This document shows, in pieces, positions 33,579 through 42,338 of a stretch of 64,000 nucleotides of DNA. The DNA is from UPXZ01 sp964541615 (GTDB lineage: Bacteria > Bacteroidota > Bacteroidia > Bacteroidales > Paludibacteraceae). The DNA lies in assembly GCA_964541615.1 (NCBI GenBank), contig CAZIRA010000001.1:1-64000 (forward strand), given 5' to 3'. Numbering within the stretch: the stretch's first letter is position 1; each line of letters begins with the position of its first letter. The notes beneath the pieces were generated by a model. It was not told the DNA's origin and ran no database searches. It saw only the letters and a list, made by a program, of their open reading frames with translations. The position numbers were made by a program, and so were the translations under genes.

Positions 33579-34184
33579 TTAATTTTCTTTTTTGGGCTCT
33601 TTGATCACTTTTTTCAACCATTCGGGCACTTCCGAAGTTGGGTAAGGAACCAAAGCATTGGGAGTTGACGAAAGGCTGTTTTTCCCACCATGAGGGACGT
33701 CTCTGTGGCAGTCCCAGCAAGCTTTTCCGTTGCTTTTCTGAATCATTTTGAAAGTCTGAGTACCGGTTTTAACAAATTCGGTGTTCAGTTGAGTATGACA
33801 ACGGATACAATTCTCCATAATCACTTCCTGGCTCGCAGGAATGGCTTGCGGTGCCTGAGGCTCCATCCCAAGCGTAAATACCGTGGCGTGGCGAAGTCCG
33901 TCTTTGGCATGAAAATAATATTCACGGAAAATATTGTCCTGCGGCACATGACAATCGTTGCAGACTGTGTTTCGGGAGTGAGAACTATGTTGCCAGGTAG
34001 CGTAGTAAGGACCCATCACGTGGCAGTTTACGCAGGTGGCAGGATCATTGGAAGCGTAACTCCAAGCGCGCGACGCATACACCGTGAAAATACCCAGCCC
34101 GCAGATAACTCCCAACGTAATAACGGCAAAAATCTTCCATCCGCGAGTTGGCAATACCCTGTTTATGATTTTTTTTAAGCCCAT
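33579..34184 (-). CDS. nrfH: NrfH tetrahaem quinol dehydrogenase subunit
   Basis: Membrane-anchored NapC/NirT-family cytochrome that oxidises menaquinol and feeds NrfA. 201 residues. One N-terminal helix (FAVITLGVICGLGIFTVYA, about 19-37). Four haem motifs: CVNCHVM (51-57, the C-x2-CH-x-M pattern with a Met near haem 1, a hallmark of NrfH), CNDCHVP, CIRCHTQ and CWDCHRD. First gene of the nrfHA operon. Presence of nrfHA predicts ammonification or nitrite detoxification; no nitrate reductase is in the window. Confidence 0.96.
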   Translation of the reverse strand: MGLKKIINRVLPTRGWKIFAVITLGVICGLGIFTVYASRAWSYASNDPATCVNCHVMGPYYATWQHSSHSRNTVCNDCHVPQDNIFREYYFHAKDGLRHATVFTLGMEPQAPQAIPASQEVIMENCIRCHTQLNTEFVKTGTQTFKMIQKSNGKACWDCHRDVPHGGKNSLSSTPNALVPYPTSEVPEWLKKVIKEPKKEN

Positions 34185-34243
34185 AAGTTCCGATATTTTT
34201 ATTCTTTGGATAATGAAGTTCGCTGAAAATTCTTTGACACGTG

Positions 34244-34251
34244 CAAATATA
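34244..34251 (-). promoter_or_regulatory. -7 box (TATATTTG) for nrfHA
   Basis: Matches TAnnTTTG on the minus strand, 60 nt upstream of nrfH. No -33 consensus, as might be expected for a regulated respiratory promoter. Confidence 0.4.
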
Positions 34252-34474
34252 GAAATAATTCTTTAATTAATATTCGTTAAATTCCTGCTTTAAAACATAT
34301 TTAGTCAATTTATATACGTTCTAAATAAATTACAAATAGCTCAATTATAAAAGATTATATACTGCTAATATTCAGATACAAAACAATTTCATTTTTTGAA
34401 AAAAGCATTATTATTAAACTTAGAATTGAACTATAAAATTGAAAACTTGTTTAATATTTAAGGAAAAAGAAACC

Positions 34475-35035
34475 ATGATTGAACAGGAAGCGATAAATAT
34501 TAACAATTTCTCCGCAAATCAAAACGAGCTTGAACGCATTTATCTATCGGCTTTCACGCAAGGTGAGCATGCTCAATTCATCTCTAAAAAGGAGGTTTCA
34601 GACACGCTGATTAAACTCTTCGAAACAGGTTTCGGCTTCATAGCTAAATCGGAAAATCAGATTGCAGGAATGTTGTTTGCTTATCCACTTGAAAAAAACC
34701 CCGAATTTCCTTCAGAGGAATGTATCGGTTTTGATTGGAAAAAATCGCTATACATTGCCGAGGTATTGGTAGATAAGCCGTTTAGAGGTCGGGGAATTGC
34801 CAAAAAATTATTGGAAAAAATAGAGGAAACAGCAGTTAAAAAAAGCTATAACACTCTTACATTGAGAGTTTGGGATGAAAACATTTCGGCTGTTTCCTTG
34901 TATAAAAAATTCGGTTTTAAAGAGACTGGAATTACAATTTATCAAACCAAATATAAAAACGAACAGACTTCATTTGAAATGAAAAAACTGTATTTGTACA
35001 AAAAATTGGATTGTCATGAAAGAATTTATTGCTAA
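34475..35035 (+). CDS. GNAT-family N-acetyltransferase overlapping ovoA
   Basis: 186 residues with the ATG start, which is preceded by AAGGAAAAAGAAACC; an upstream TTG is less likely. The GNAT fold is clear: acetyl-CoA-binding motif A in YIAEVLVDKPFRGRGIAKKL (the RGRGIA loop near residue 108), then the SYNTLTLRVWDENISAVSLY strand-helix and the YKKFGFKETG motif B. Substrate unknown. Its last 20 nt overlap the first codons of ovoA in another frame, so the two are translationally coupled. A role in modifying an ovothiol precursor or in resistance to a reactive amine is possible but speculative. Confidence 0.88.
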   Translation: MIEQEAININNFSANQNELERIYLSAFTQGEHAQFISKKEVSDTLIKLFETGFGFIAKSENQIAGMLFAYPLEKNPEFPSEECIGFDWKKSLYIAEVLVDKPFRGRGIAKKLLEKIEETAVKKSYNTLTLRVWDENISAVSLYKKFGFKETGITIYQTKYKNEQTSFEMKKLYLYKKLDCHERIYC

Positions 35036-37124
35036 AACAATTGATCTACAGCACGGTGACGCTGAGGAAAAACGCCGGGAAATTCGTGAGTATTTTTTAA
35101 AAACCTGGGATGTCCACGAAAAACTTTACTCGCAACTGAAATCGGATGCGGTTTTTTATCATCGTGGCGACCCGCTCCGACACGTAATTTTGTTCTATTT
35201 GGGGCACACAGCTGTGTTTTTTATCAACAAACTGATACTTTCAAAAATCATCGACAAGCGGATTAATCCTGAATTTGAATCTATTTTTGCCATAGGCGTA
35301 GACGAAATGAGCTGGGACGATCTGGACAACAACCATTACAACTGGCCTTCCGTCCCGGCAGTTAGGGAATACCGCAACAAGGCTAAGGAGCTAATTCTGA
35401 GCCTGATTGATAATATTCCTCTTACACTTCCCATTGATTGGATCAATCCGTTTTGGATAATCATGATGGGTATTGAGCACGAACGTATTCACCTGGAAAC
35501 TTCTTCGGTGCTGATTCGTCAGCTTCCGCTGGATGAAGTGGTGAGCGGGAAATTCGGCAACCGATGTACAGAATCCGGGAAAGCGCCCGAAAATGAGCTT
35601 TTAGAAGTGAAAGGTGCTTTGATGAAACTTGGCAAACCCGAAAATCATCCTTTCTATGGCTGGGACAACGAATACGGCAGGCACGACGAAAAGGTAGAAG
35701 ATTTCAGAGCATCAAAATATTTGGTTTCCAATGAAGAATACTTAGAATTTATCAAAGACGGCGGATATAGAAATGAGGAATTTTGGACAGAGGAAGGTTG
35801 GAACTGGCGGAATTTTAAACAAGCTGAAATGCCGTTGTTTTGGAGAAAAAACGGCGAGGAATACTCGTTGAGATTAGTAGCAGAAGAAATCCCGATGCCT
35901 TGGAATTGGCCGGCTGAAGTGAATTATCTGGAAGCAAAAGCCTTTGCCAACTGGAAAAGCAAACAGACCGGTAAAACCTACCGGCTTCCTACCGAAGCTG
36001 AATGGTACAGGCTCTTTGAGGTGGCTGGGATGAAGGATGTGGTGGACTGGAACGGAGCTCCCGGAAATATCAATCTGGAATATTACACCTCGCCCTGCCC
36101 TGTCGATAAATTTCAGCATGGTGATTTCTGCGACATAGCAGGTAATGTCTGGCAGTGGACTGAAACACCTATCACAGGTTTTTCAGGCTTCAAAGTACAT
36201 CCGATGTACGATGATTTTTCTACTCCTACCTTTGACGGAAAACACAATCTGATCAAAGGAGGATCGTGGATTTCGACCGGAAATGAAGCTACGTATCACT
36301 CACGGTACGCATTTCGCAGGCATTTTTACCAGCATGCCGGATTCCGTTTAGTAGAATCAGATGTTCCGCTGAAAATCCAGCAAGCCGATTACGAAACAGA
36401 CGAAGAAGTAACGCTATCCTGCGAAACAAATTGGGGTGATAATTTCACCATTTACCCAAAATTCTCAAAAGTTCTGATTAAAATCATCACCGATATTGCC
36501 GGAGAAAATCCGGAATTACGCATCCTCGATCTGAACGCAGACACAGGACGCCTGGCCTTTGAGCTGGCTCAGTATTATAATGACATTACAGCAATTGACT
36601 TCACTGCGAGGATGATACGCATGCCGATTCAGTTGCAGGAGCAGGGATTTATGCGCTACACAATAAAAGACGAAGGTGAACTGGTTTTCTACCGCGATGT
36701 AGTGTTGTCGGATTTCGGACTTGAAAAAGGAAAGGACAACATCCTTTTTATGCAGGCCGATGCCATGAATCTGAAACCTAATTTTACGGGATATGATGTG
36801 ATAATTGTACCAAATCTGCTGGAAGAACTGCATAATCCGAAGGCATTTTTGGAACAAATACATGAACGGCTCAACGAAAACGGACTGCTCTTTATCGCCT
36901 CCACATACGAATGGAACGAAGCACGCACAAAACGTGAAAACTGGCCCGGCGGATTCAAGCAGGATGGTGAACCGGTTACTTCGCTGGATGGAATCAAGTT
37001 GATTTTGAATAAAAACTTTGATTTACAAGGTGATCCGATCGACTTGAATTCTTATTTGAAAAAATCTTCGAGAACCACGGAAGTGCGACTCTCGCAAGTT
37101 ACTGTTTGGAGGAAGAGAAGATAG
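35016..37124 (+). CDS. ovoA: 5-histidylcysteine sulfoxide synthase / mercaptohistidine methyltransferase (OvoA)
   Basis: First and last enzyme of ovothiol A synthesis. It couples Cys to His with O2, then N-methylates the thiohistidine after a separate lyase step. 702 residues with three parts. A DinB-like helical domain has H64 and the HERIHLE motif (H155, H159), matching the three-His iron site of EgtB/OvoA enzymes. An FGE-like domain (about 200-455) has YRLPTEAEWYRLFEVAG, AGNVWQWTETP and HAGFRLVES. A C-terminal SAM methyltransferase (about 490-700) has ILDLNADTGRLAFELAQYY. The lyase OvoB is not in the window. Overlaps the upstream GNAT gene. Confidence 0.9.
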   Translation: MKEFIAKTIDLQHGDAEEKRREIREYFLKTWDVHEKLYSQLKSDAVFYHRGDPLRHVILFYLGHTAVFFINKLILSKIIDKRINPEFESIFAIGVDEMSWDDLDNNHYNWPSVPAVREYRNKAKELILSLIDNIPLTLPIDWINPFWIIMMGIEHERIHLETSSVLIRQLPLDEVVSGKFGNRCTESGKAPENELLEVKGALMKLGKPENHPFYGWDNEYGRHDEKVEDFRASKYLVSNEEYLEFIKDGGYRNEEFWTEEGWNWRNFKQAEMPLFWRKNGEEYSLRLVAEEIPMPWNWPAEVNYLEAKAFANWKSKQTGKTYRLPTEAEWYRLFEVAGMKDVVDWNGAPGNINLEYYTSPCPVDKFQHGDFCDIAGNVWQWTETPITGFSGFKVHPMYDDFSTPTFDGKHNLIKGGSWISTGNEATYHSRYAFRRHFYQHAGFRLVESDVPLKIQQADYETDEEVTLSCETNWGDNFTIYPKFSKVLIKIITDIAGENPELRILDLNADTGRLAFELAQYYNDITAIDFTARMIRMPIQLQEQGFMRYTIKDEGELVFYRDVVLSDFGLEKGKDNILFMQADAMNLKPNFTGYDVIIVPNLLEELHNPKAFLEQIHERLNENGLLFIASTYEWNEARTKRENWPGGFKQDGEPVTSLDGIKLILNKNFDLQGDPIDLNSYLKKSSRTTEVRLSQVTVWRKRR

Positions 37125-37135
37125 ATACGAGTTTC

Positions 37136-37168
37136 GAGTTACGAGTTCCAAGTCGGAACTCGGAACTC
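37136..37168. repeat. Inverted repeat (14-bp arms) between ovoA and icd
   Basis: GAGTTACGAGTTCC, loop AAGTC, then GGAACTCGGAACTC: 13 of 14 positions pair. The unit GAGTT(A/C)C is itself repeated. It lies between convergent genes but lacks a strong T-run, so termination is uncertain. Confidence 0.6.
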
Positions 37169-37193
37169 AGAACTCAATGCTCTTAACTTAATA

Positions 37194-38423
37194 TTACCTG
37201 TTTAATTTCTCATCCAGATTTTCTTTGATTGCTCCCAAGAATTCCTGCGTATTCAGGTAGTCATCTCGCTTAATGTCTTCACCATGAACTAAAATGGCAA
37301 GGTCTTTTGTCATTTTGCCGGATTCCACTGTTTCTACGCACACCTGTTCCAATTTTTCGCAAAAATCAATCAATTCCTGATTTCCATCCAATTTTCCACG
37401 ATGCATAAGTCCTTGTGTCCAGGCGAAAATAGAAGCAATCGGATTGGTGGAGGTCTCCTTACCTTGCTGATGCTGACGGTAATGACGGGTAACAGTTCCA
37501 TGTGCCGCCTCAGCTTCCACGGTTTTTCCGTCAGGCGTCACCAGCACAGACGACATCAAACCTAACGATCCGAAACCCTGAGCAACCGTATCAGACTGTA
37601 CATCACCGTCGTAGTTTTTACAAGCCCACACAAATCCACCGTTCCATTTCATGGCTGAAGCTACCATATCGTCGATCAGGCGGTGCTCGTAAATGATACC
37701 GGCTTCCTCAAATTTTTCTTTGAATTCTGCCTCATACACTTCGGCAAAAATATCTTTGAAACGGCCGTCGTAAGCTTTCAGAATCGTGTTTTTTGTAGAA
37801 AGATACAGCGGATATTTTTTGGTCAATGCCATTTGGAAAGAAGAACGTGCAAATCCGTAAATTGACTCATCCGTATTGTACATCGCCATGGCTACGCCAC
37901 CGCCTTTGAAATCGTACACTTCCCACGATTGCTCTTCGCCGTTTTCATCGGTAAAAGTCAGTTTCAGTTTTCCTTTGCCGGTAATCACTTTATCCGTAGC
38001 CCGGTATTGATCACCGAAAGCATGACGTCCGATGATGATCGGCTGAGTCCATCCCTGAACGTATCGGGGAATGTTACTGCAAATAATCGGTTCGCGAAAC
38101 ACGGTTCCACCCACGATGTTACGAATGGTGCCATTCGGAGATTTCCACATGTGCTTCAATCCGAATTCCTCCACACGTGCTTCGTCAGGAGTGATGGTGG
38201 CACATTTGATTCCCACGTTGTATTTTTTAATCGCCTCGGCCGCGTCAATCGTAATCTGATCGTTGGTTTCATCTCGGCTTTGAATGCTCAAATCATAATA
38301 TTTTATATCCAAATCGAGATAAGGAAGAATCAGCTGTTCTTTGATAAATGACCAGATTATCCGCGTCATTTCATCGCCGTCCAGCTCTACTACGGGATTT
38401 TGTACTTTAATTTTTTGTGTCAT
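37194..38423 (-). CDS. icd: Isocitrate dehydrogenase (NADP-dependent, eukaryote-like dimeric type)
   Basis: Oxidative decarboxylation of isocitrate to 2-oxoglutarate, cytosol. 409 residues and the N-terminal VVELDGDEMTRIIWSFIKEQ are typical of the dimeric, eukaryote-like NADP class rather than the E. coli class. Substrate-binding residues are visible in KSPNGTIRNIVGGTVFREPI and the metal site in YDGDVQSDTVAQGFGSLGLM. Cofactor region AAHGTVTRHYRQHQQGKETS. Monocistronic, facing ovoA. It gives 2-oxoglutarate and NADPH for biosynthesis even if the TCA cycle is incomplete. Confidence 0.96.
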   Translation of the reverse strand: MTQKIKVQNPVVELDGDEMTRIIWSFIKEQLILPYLDLDIKYYDLSIQSRDETNDQITIDAAEAIKKYNVGIKCATITPDEARVEEFGLKHMWKSPNGTIRNIVGGTVFREPIICSNIPRYVQGWTQPIIIGRHAFGDQYRATDKVITGKGKLKLTFTDENGEEQSWEVYDFKGGGVAMAMYNTDESIYGFARSSFQMALTKKYPLYLSTKNTILKAYDGRFKDIFAEVYEAEFKEKFEEAGIIYEHRLIDDMVASAMKWNGGFVWACKNYDGDVQSDTVAQGFGSLGLMSSVLVTPDGKTVEAEAAHGTVTRHYRQHQQGKETSTNPIASIFAWTQGLMHRGKLDGNQELIDFCEKLEQVCVETVESGKMTKDLAILVHGEDIKRDDYLNTQEFLGAIKENLDEKLNR

Positions 38424-38458
38424 CGTATATTTAATTTTGTAATTTGTTATAGTTTTAA

Positions 38459-38466
38459 CAAAAATA
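38459..38466 (-). promoter_or_regulatory. -7 box (TATTTTTG) for icd
   Basis: Matches TAnnTTTG on the minus strand, 36 nt upstream of icd. Confidence 0.4.
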
Positions 38467-38498
38467 CCAACAATTTATTTCAAAAAAAAGGAATTCAG

Positions 38499-38867
38499 CT
38501 ATTTTTTATTCGATTTCAAATCCAATTCATTCATTCTGTAAACGACCATTTCCCGGATCAAATCGAGCGGAAGCGGTTTGTCGTGTGGAAATTGCACGGT
38601 TCCTTTGCTGGTTTTGTACTCCGAAAGCCGATCCAGAAATGCATCTTTTCCGGAGGGAAGCGCATAAAATCCGATGTGCTTTTTGAAAGCGGCAAAATAG
38701 ATCAAGATTCGTTTCCTGTACTTGAATGCAGGCATATCATAGCTGATAACTTCTTCAGCTTCGGGCACGGTTTCGTGAACCAAACTGCGGATAGAGGCCA
38801 GTTTTTCAACGATTTCCGGTGAAAACTGAGAGAAATAATGTTCGAAATCTGTAAATTGAATTCTCAT
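38499..38867 (-). CDS. DUF1801-family protein (YdhG/iron-chaperone-like fold)
   Basis: 122-residue cytosolic protein. The DUF1801 pattern is visible: an N-terminal helix pair (LASIRSLVHETVPEAEEVIS), the YDMPAFKYRKRILIYFAAFKKHIGFYA core (in two strands) and the KGTVQFPHDKPLPLDLIREMV segment near the end. Proteins of this fold include Fra/YdhG iron chaperones, but the biochemical role of most members is unproven. It lies 75 bp upstream of icd on the same strand. The upstream gap toward the divergent sulfatase gene is A+T-rich. Confidence 0.8.
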   Translation of the reverse strand: MRIQFTDFEHYFSQFSPEIVEKLASIRSLVHETVPEAEEVISYDMPAFKYRKRILIYFAAFKKHIGFYALPSGKDAFLDRLSEYKTSKGTVQFPHDKPLPLDLIREMVVYRMNELDLKSNKK

Positions 38868-39012
38868 ATCAGAAATAATTTGAGATTAGCATTTTTGAAC
38901 TAACAATAAAAAGTTCCTGAATGTTTGAAATAAATTTTCGAAAAATTGAGACTTCTGAACAATATTTGATTAAATTCGTATTCTTTTATCCGTTCAATTG
39001 TAGTAAATGAAA

Positions 39013-39020
39013 TAATTTTG
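39013..39020 (+). promoter_or_regulatory. -7 box (TAATTTTG) for the first sulfatase gene
   Basis: Matches TAnnTTTG, 27 nt before the chosen ATG. It overlaps the upstream TTG codon, which argues against a start there. Confidence 0.4.
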
Positions 39021-39047
39021 TATCAAATTTTTTCCACAAAAAATATT

Positions 39048-40622
39048 ATGGTCATTCTGCATAAAAAATCACAGTTGGTGTTGGCTACATTTGGAAGCAG
39101 CATTTTAATTGTATCATGCTCCACTGCCAAAGAATATAATCAGTCGATTGAGAAACCGCTCAACATCATCTACATCATGTCTGACGACCACACACGGCAG
39201 GCTATCAGTGCTTATTCTGACCGCTACGGACTCACTACTCCCAACATCGATAAAATTGCAGAAGAAGGTCTGATTTTCAATAACAGCTATGTAGCCAATT
39301 CCATTTCGGGACCCAGCAGAGCTTGTATGCTGACCGGAAAACACAGCCACAAAAATGGTTTTATGAATAACAGCAATCGGTTTGACGGCACACAGCAAAC
39401 CATGCCAAAATTACTCCAACAAGCAGGATACCAAACGGCAATAGTGGGAAAATGGCACCTTTCTTCTGACCCTACCGGATTTGATTACTGGGATATACTG
39501 CCCGGTCAAGGTGACTATTATTCTCCTGTAATGTACACCAAAGACTCCAGAAGCACTTATCCGGGACGTTATGTTACCGATTTGATTACTGACAAAAGCA
39601 TTGATTGGCTCGAACACAGGGATGCGGGTAAACCATTTTGTCTCTTTGTACATCACAAGGCAGTCCACCGCAACTTTATGGGAAATGTGTATGCAGATCT
39701 GATGGCTTTTGAAGGGAAAGAATATCTGTTGCCGGAAAATTTTCACGATGATTATAAAGGGAGGAATGCTGCCGCCGCACAAGAAATGACGATTTCAACA
39801 CATTTTTCTTGGGAATATGATCTGAAAGTAAAAAGTCCTGACGGCACAGCTGCAATACATGATTTCGGTGGCTACAACAGGATGAATAAACTTGAAAAAG
39901 CCATTTGGGACAGCGTGTACAACCCTGTACAGCGTGAAATTAATGAGAAAAAACTTTCCGGAAAAGAACTGACCGAGTGGAAATATCAACGCTACATTAA
40001 GGATTATCTAAAAACTGCAAAATCAATGGACGATAATATCGGACGGTTGATGCAGTACTTGAAAGAACATGACTTGCTGGAAAACACCATTATCGTATAT
40101 ACCTCAGACCAGGGGTTTTATATGGGCGAGCACGGCTGGTATGACAAACGTTTCATGTACGAAGAATCATTCAGCACACCTATGATTGTGCGTATGCCGG
40201 AGCGATTTAATGCTAAAGGAGAAATTAATGAATTTGTTCAGAACATAGACCACGCTCCTACTTTTCTGGAAGTTGCACGTGTGAAAATCCCCGAAGACAT
40301 TCAAGGTATTTCCTATTTGCCTCTTCTGAAAGGAAAGCATCCGAAAAACTGGCGTAAGTCGCTTTACTACCATTTCTATGAATATCCCGGAGAACATGCG
40401 GTGAGAAGGCACTATGGAATCCGAAACGAACGCTATAAGCTGATTCATTTCTACGACGACATCGATGCATGGGAGCTTTACGATCTGAAAAACGATCCTA
40501 CGGAAATGAATAATCTGATAGACGACCCGAGCCGGAAAAAAACGATTCATGCGCTAAAAAAACAGCTTTGGAAATTGCAAAAGAAGTACGATGACCCGAT
40601 TAGAAATGAATTTCCATTGTAA
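39048..40622 (+). CDS. Ser-type sulfatase lipoprotein (S1 family), first of two
   Basis: Hydrolyses sulfate esters, probably on glycans, in the periplasm or on the cell surface. The ATG start gives 524 residues with lipobox LIVSCSTA (Cys24). Metal site IMSDDHTRQ near 44-51. Modification motif S87-G-P-S-R91, followed by ACMLTGK. Ser instead of Cys at the formylglycine position means maturation by an anaerobic sulfatase-maturating enzyme (anSME). Further active-site parts: VGKWHLSSDPTGFD, FVHHKAVHRN and YTSDQGFYMGEHGWYDKR. Substrate not indicated. Separated by 88 bp from the second sulfatase. Confidence 0.93.
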   Translation: MVILHKKSQLVLATFGSSILIVSCSTAKEYNQSIEKPLNIIYIMSDDHTRQAISAYSDRYGLTTPNIDKIAEEGLIFNNSYVANSISGPSRACMLTGKHSHKNGFMNNSNRFDGTQQTMPKLLQQAGYQTAIVGKWHLSSDPTGFDYWDILPGQGDYYSPVMYTKDSRSTYPGRYVTDLITDKSIDWLEHRDAGKPFCLFVHHKAVHRNFMGNVYADLMAFEGKEYLLPENFHDDYKGRNAAAAQEMTISTHFSWEYDLKVKSPDGTAAIHDFGGYNRMNKLEKAIWDSVYNPVQREINEKKLSGKELTEWKYQRYIKDYLKTAKSMDDNIGRLMQYLKEHDLLENTIIVYTSDQGFYMGEHGWYDKRFMYEESFSTPMIVRMPERFNAKGEINEFVQNIDHAPTFLEVARVKIPEDIQGISYLPLLKGKHPKNWRKSLYYHFYEYPGEHAVRRHYGIRNERYKLIHFYDDIDAWELYDLKNDPTEMNNLIDDPSRKKTIHALKKQLWKLQKKYDDPIRNEFPL

Positions 40623-40710
40623 ATAAGATGGCGAGTCACTAAAATGGGTTCAATGCCTGTTGATATTTAAGCTGATAGATTATTAATGTACTATATTACT
40701 CAATCAAATT

Positions 40711-42255
40711 ATGAAAACCCAAACAAAAATCTCCATAGCTGTGCTTGCTTTTGCTCCGCTGGCAGTATCTTGTGATAAGGAACCTGTTCTACCAAACGTA
40801 GTTCTCATCGTAGCTGATGATATCGGATATGGCGATATTGAGTGGCTTACAAGCCTGGAAACGGTAAAAACTCCCAATGTTAAGAAATTAGCCGATAACG
40901 GCATCCGCTTTTCCAACGCATACAGCACATCTGCAACCAGCACGCCTTCACGCTTCGGTTTGTTTACCGGATCTTACCCCTGGCGTCTGGAAGGGACAGG
41001 AATTGCAGCAGGAGATGCTGCCATGATCATCAAACCCGAACAATACACCATGGGCGATATGTTCAAATCTGCGAACTACATCACTGGCGCAGTGGGAAAA
41101 TGGCATCTGGGACTGGGGAATGAGGCAGGAAAGCAAAACTGGAACGGCGAAATAACTCCCGGACTGAAAGATATCGGATTTGATTATTCATTCATCATGG
41201 CTGCCACATCTGACCGTGTTCCTTGCGTATATATTGAAAACGGGAAAGTTGTGAATCTTGATCTGAGTGACTCCATTCATGTAAGTTACACTCAAAATTT
41301 CCCCGGTGAACCTACTGGAAAAAATAATCCTGAAATGCTCCGCCTGCATCCATCTGATGGACACAACATGAGCATCGTGGACAGCATTCCGCGTATCGGG
41401 TTTATGAAAGGCGGTATGTCTGCACGCTGGCACGATGAAAATATTGCTGATGATATTACAAATAAAGCCGTTCAATTTATCCAAAAAAACAAAGACAACC
41501 CATTTTTCCTCTATTTCGGCACCAACGACATTCATGTTCCCCGAATGCCGCACGACCGTTTCAAAGGGAAAAGTGGAATGGGATTACGCGGAGATGCTAT
41601 TCTTTCATTTGACTGGAGCGTTGGCGAGATTCTGAAAACGCTTGAAGAACTTGGAATTGCTGAAAACACACTGATTATCCTCACCAGTGACAACGGTCCG
41701 GTGATTGACGACGGATATAAAGATCGGGCAGTAGAACTGCTTGGGAACCATGCACCTTCAGCCAGTTTCAGAGGAGGGAAATATTCTTCATTTGAAGCTG
41801 GGACACGTGTTCCGTTCATCGTTAGCTGGGGTGATAAAATCAAAAAAACAGCCACATCCGGACAACTTATTTCACAAATTGATATTTTAGCGTCACTTGC
41901 AAAAATCATTGGAGCACAAATTCCGCTTGCAACTGCTCAAGACAGCCAGGATTTTTCAGATCTGCTTATCGGTAAATCAAAAAAAGGAAGAGAATGGATC
42001 ATTCAACAGAATCAGTTTAATAAGCTTGCCATCCAAAATGTAGAAGGCTGGAAATACATTGAGCCCAGCAGTTACCCTGCATACAATCCAAACACAAATA
42101 TCGAGTTGGGAAGTTCTCCAAAAGAGCAACTCTATAATTTGAAAAACGATCCTGGAGAGAAAAACAATTTGGCTGAAAAAAACGAGAAAGAGCTTCATAA
42201 CCTCCGGGACAGACTTACGTTAGAAAAGGCTAAAGGATATTTATTGGCGCATTAA
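40711..42255 (+). CDS. Ser-type arylsulfatase lipoprotein (S1 family), second of two
   Basis: 514 residues with lipobox PLAVSCDK (Cys21). Metal-binding VLIVADDIGYGDIE, then the modification motif S77-T-P-S-R81 followed by FGLFTGSYPWR. VGKWHLGLGN, FLYFGTNDIHVPRMPH and LTSDNGPVIDDGY complete the active site. It is of the arylsulfatase A-like kind and differs clearly from its neighbour, so the pair is not a recent duplication. It also needs anSME, which is not in the window. Together the two suggest stepwise desulfation of one sulfated glycan or host/algal polymer. Confidence 0.94.
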   Translation: MKTQTKISIAVLAFAPLAVSCDKEPVLPNVVLIVADDIGYGDIEWLTSLETVKTPNVKKLADNGIRFSNAYSTSATSTPSRFGLFTGSYPWRLEGTGIAAGDAAMIIKPEQYTMGDMFKSANYITGAVGKWHLGLGNEAGKQNWNGEITPGLKDIGFDYSFIMAATSDRVPCVYIENGKVVNLDLSDSIHVSYTQNFPGEPTGKNNPEMLRLHPSDGHNMSIVDSIPRIGFMKGGMSARWHDENIADDITNKAVQFIQKNKDNPFFLYFGTNDIHVPRMPHDRFKGKSGMGLRGDAILSFDWSVGEILKTLEELGIAENTLIILTSDNGPVIDDGYKDRAVELLGNHAPSASFRGGKYSSFEAGTRVPFIVSWGDKIKKTATSGQLISQIDILASLAKIIGAQIPLATAQDSQDFSDLLIGKSKKGREWIIQQNQFNKLAIQNVEGWKYIEPSSYPAYNPNTNIELGSSPKEQLYNLKNDPGEKNNLAEKNEKELHNLRDRLTLEKAKGYLLAH

Positions 42256-42280
42256 ATAATGCTCAATACTAAAAACAGAA

Positions 42281-42316
42281 AAAGTTTATTGAAATTGAAT
42301 CAATAAACTTTTTTTA
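42281..42316. terminator. Terminator after the second sulfatase gene
   Basis: Stem AAAGTTTATTGA/TCAATAAACTTT with a 7-nt loop and a T-tract; A-tract on the other side could serve the convergent gene. Confidence 0.8.
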
Positions 42317-42338
42317 TTTCAAAAAAACAACAATTAGA

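Noticed and set aside
39018..39047. TTG start for the first sulfatase
   Set aside because: It overlaps the -7 box, so it would be upstream of the transcript start; ATG 39048 gives a normal lipoprotein signal.
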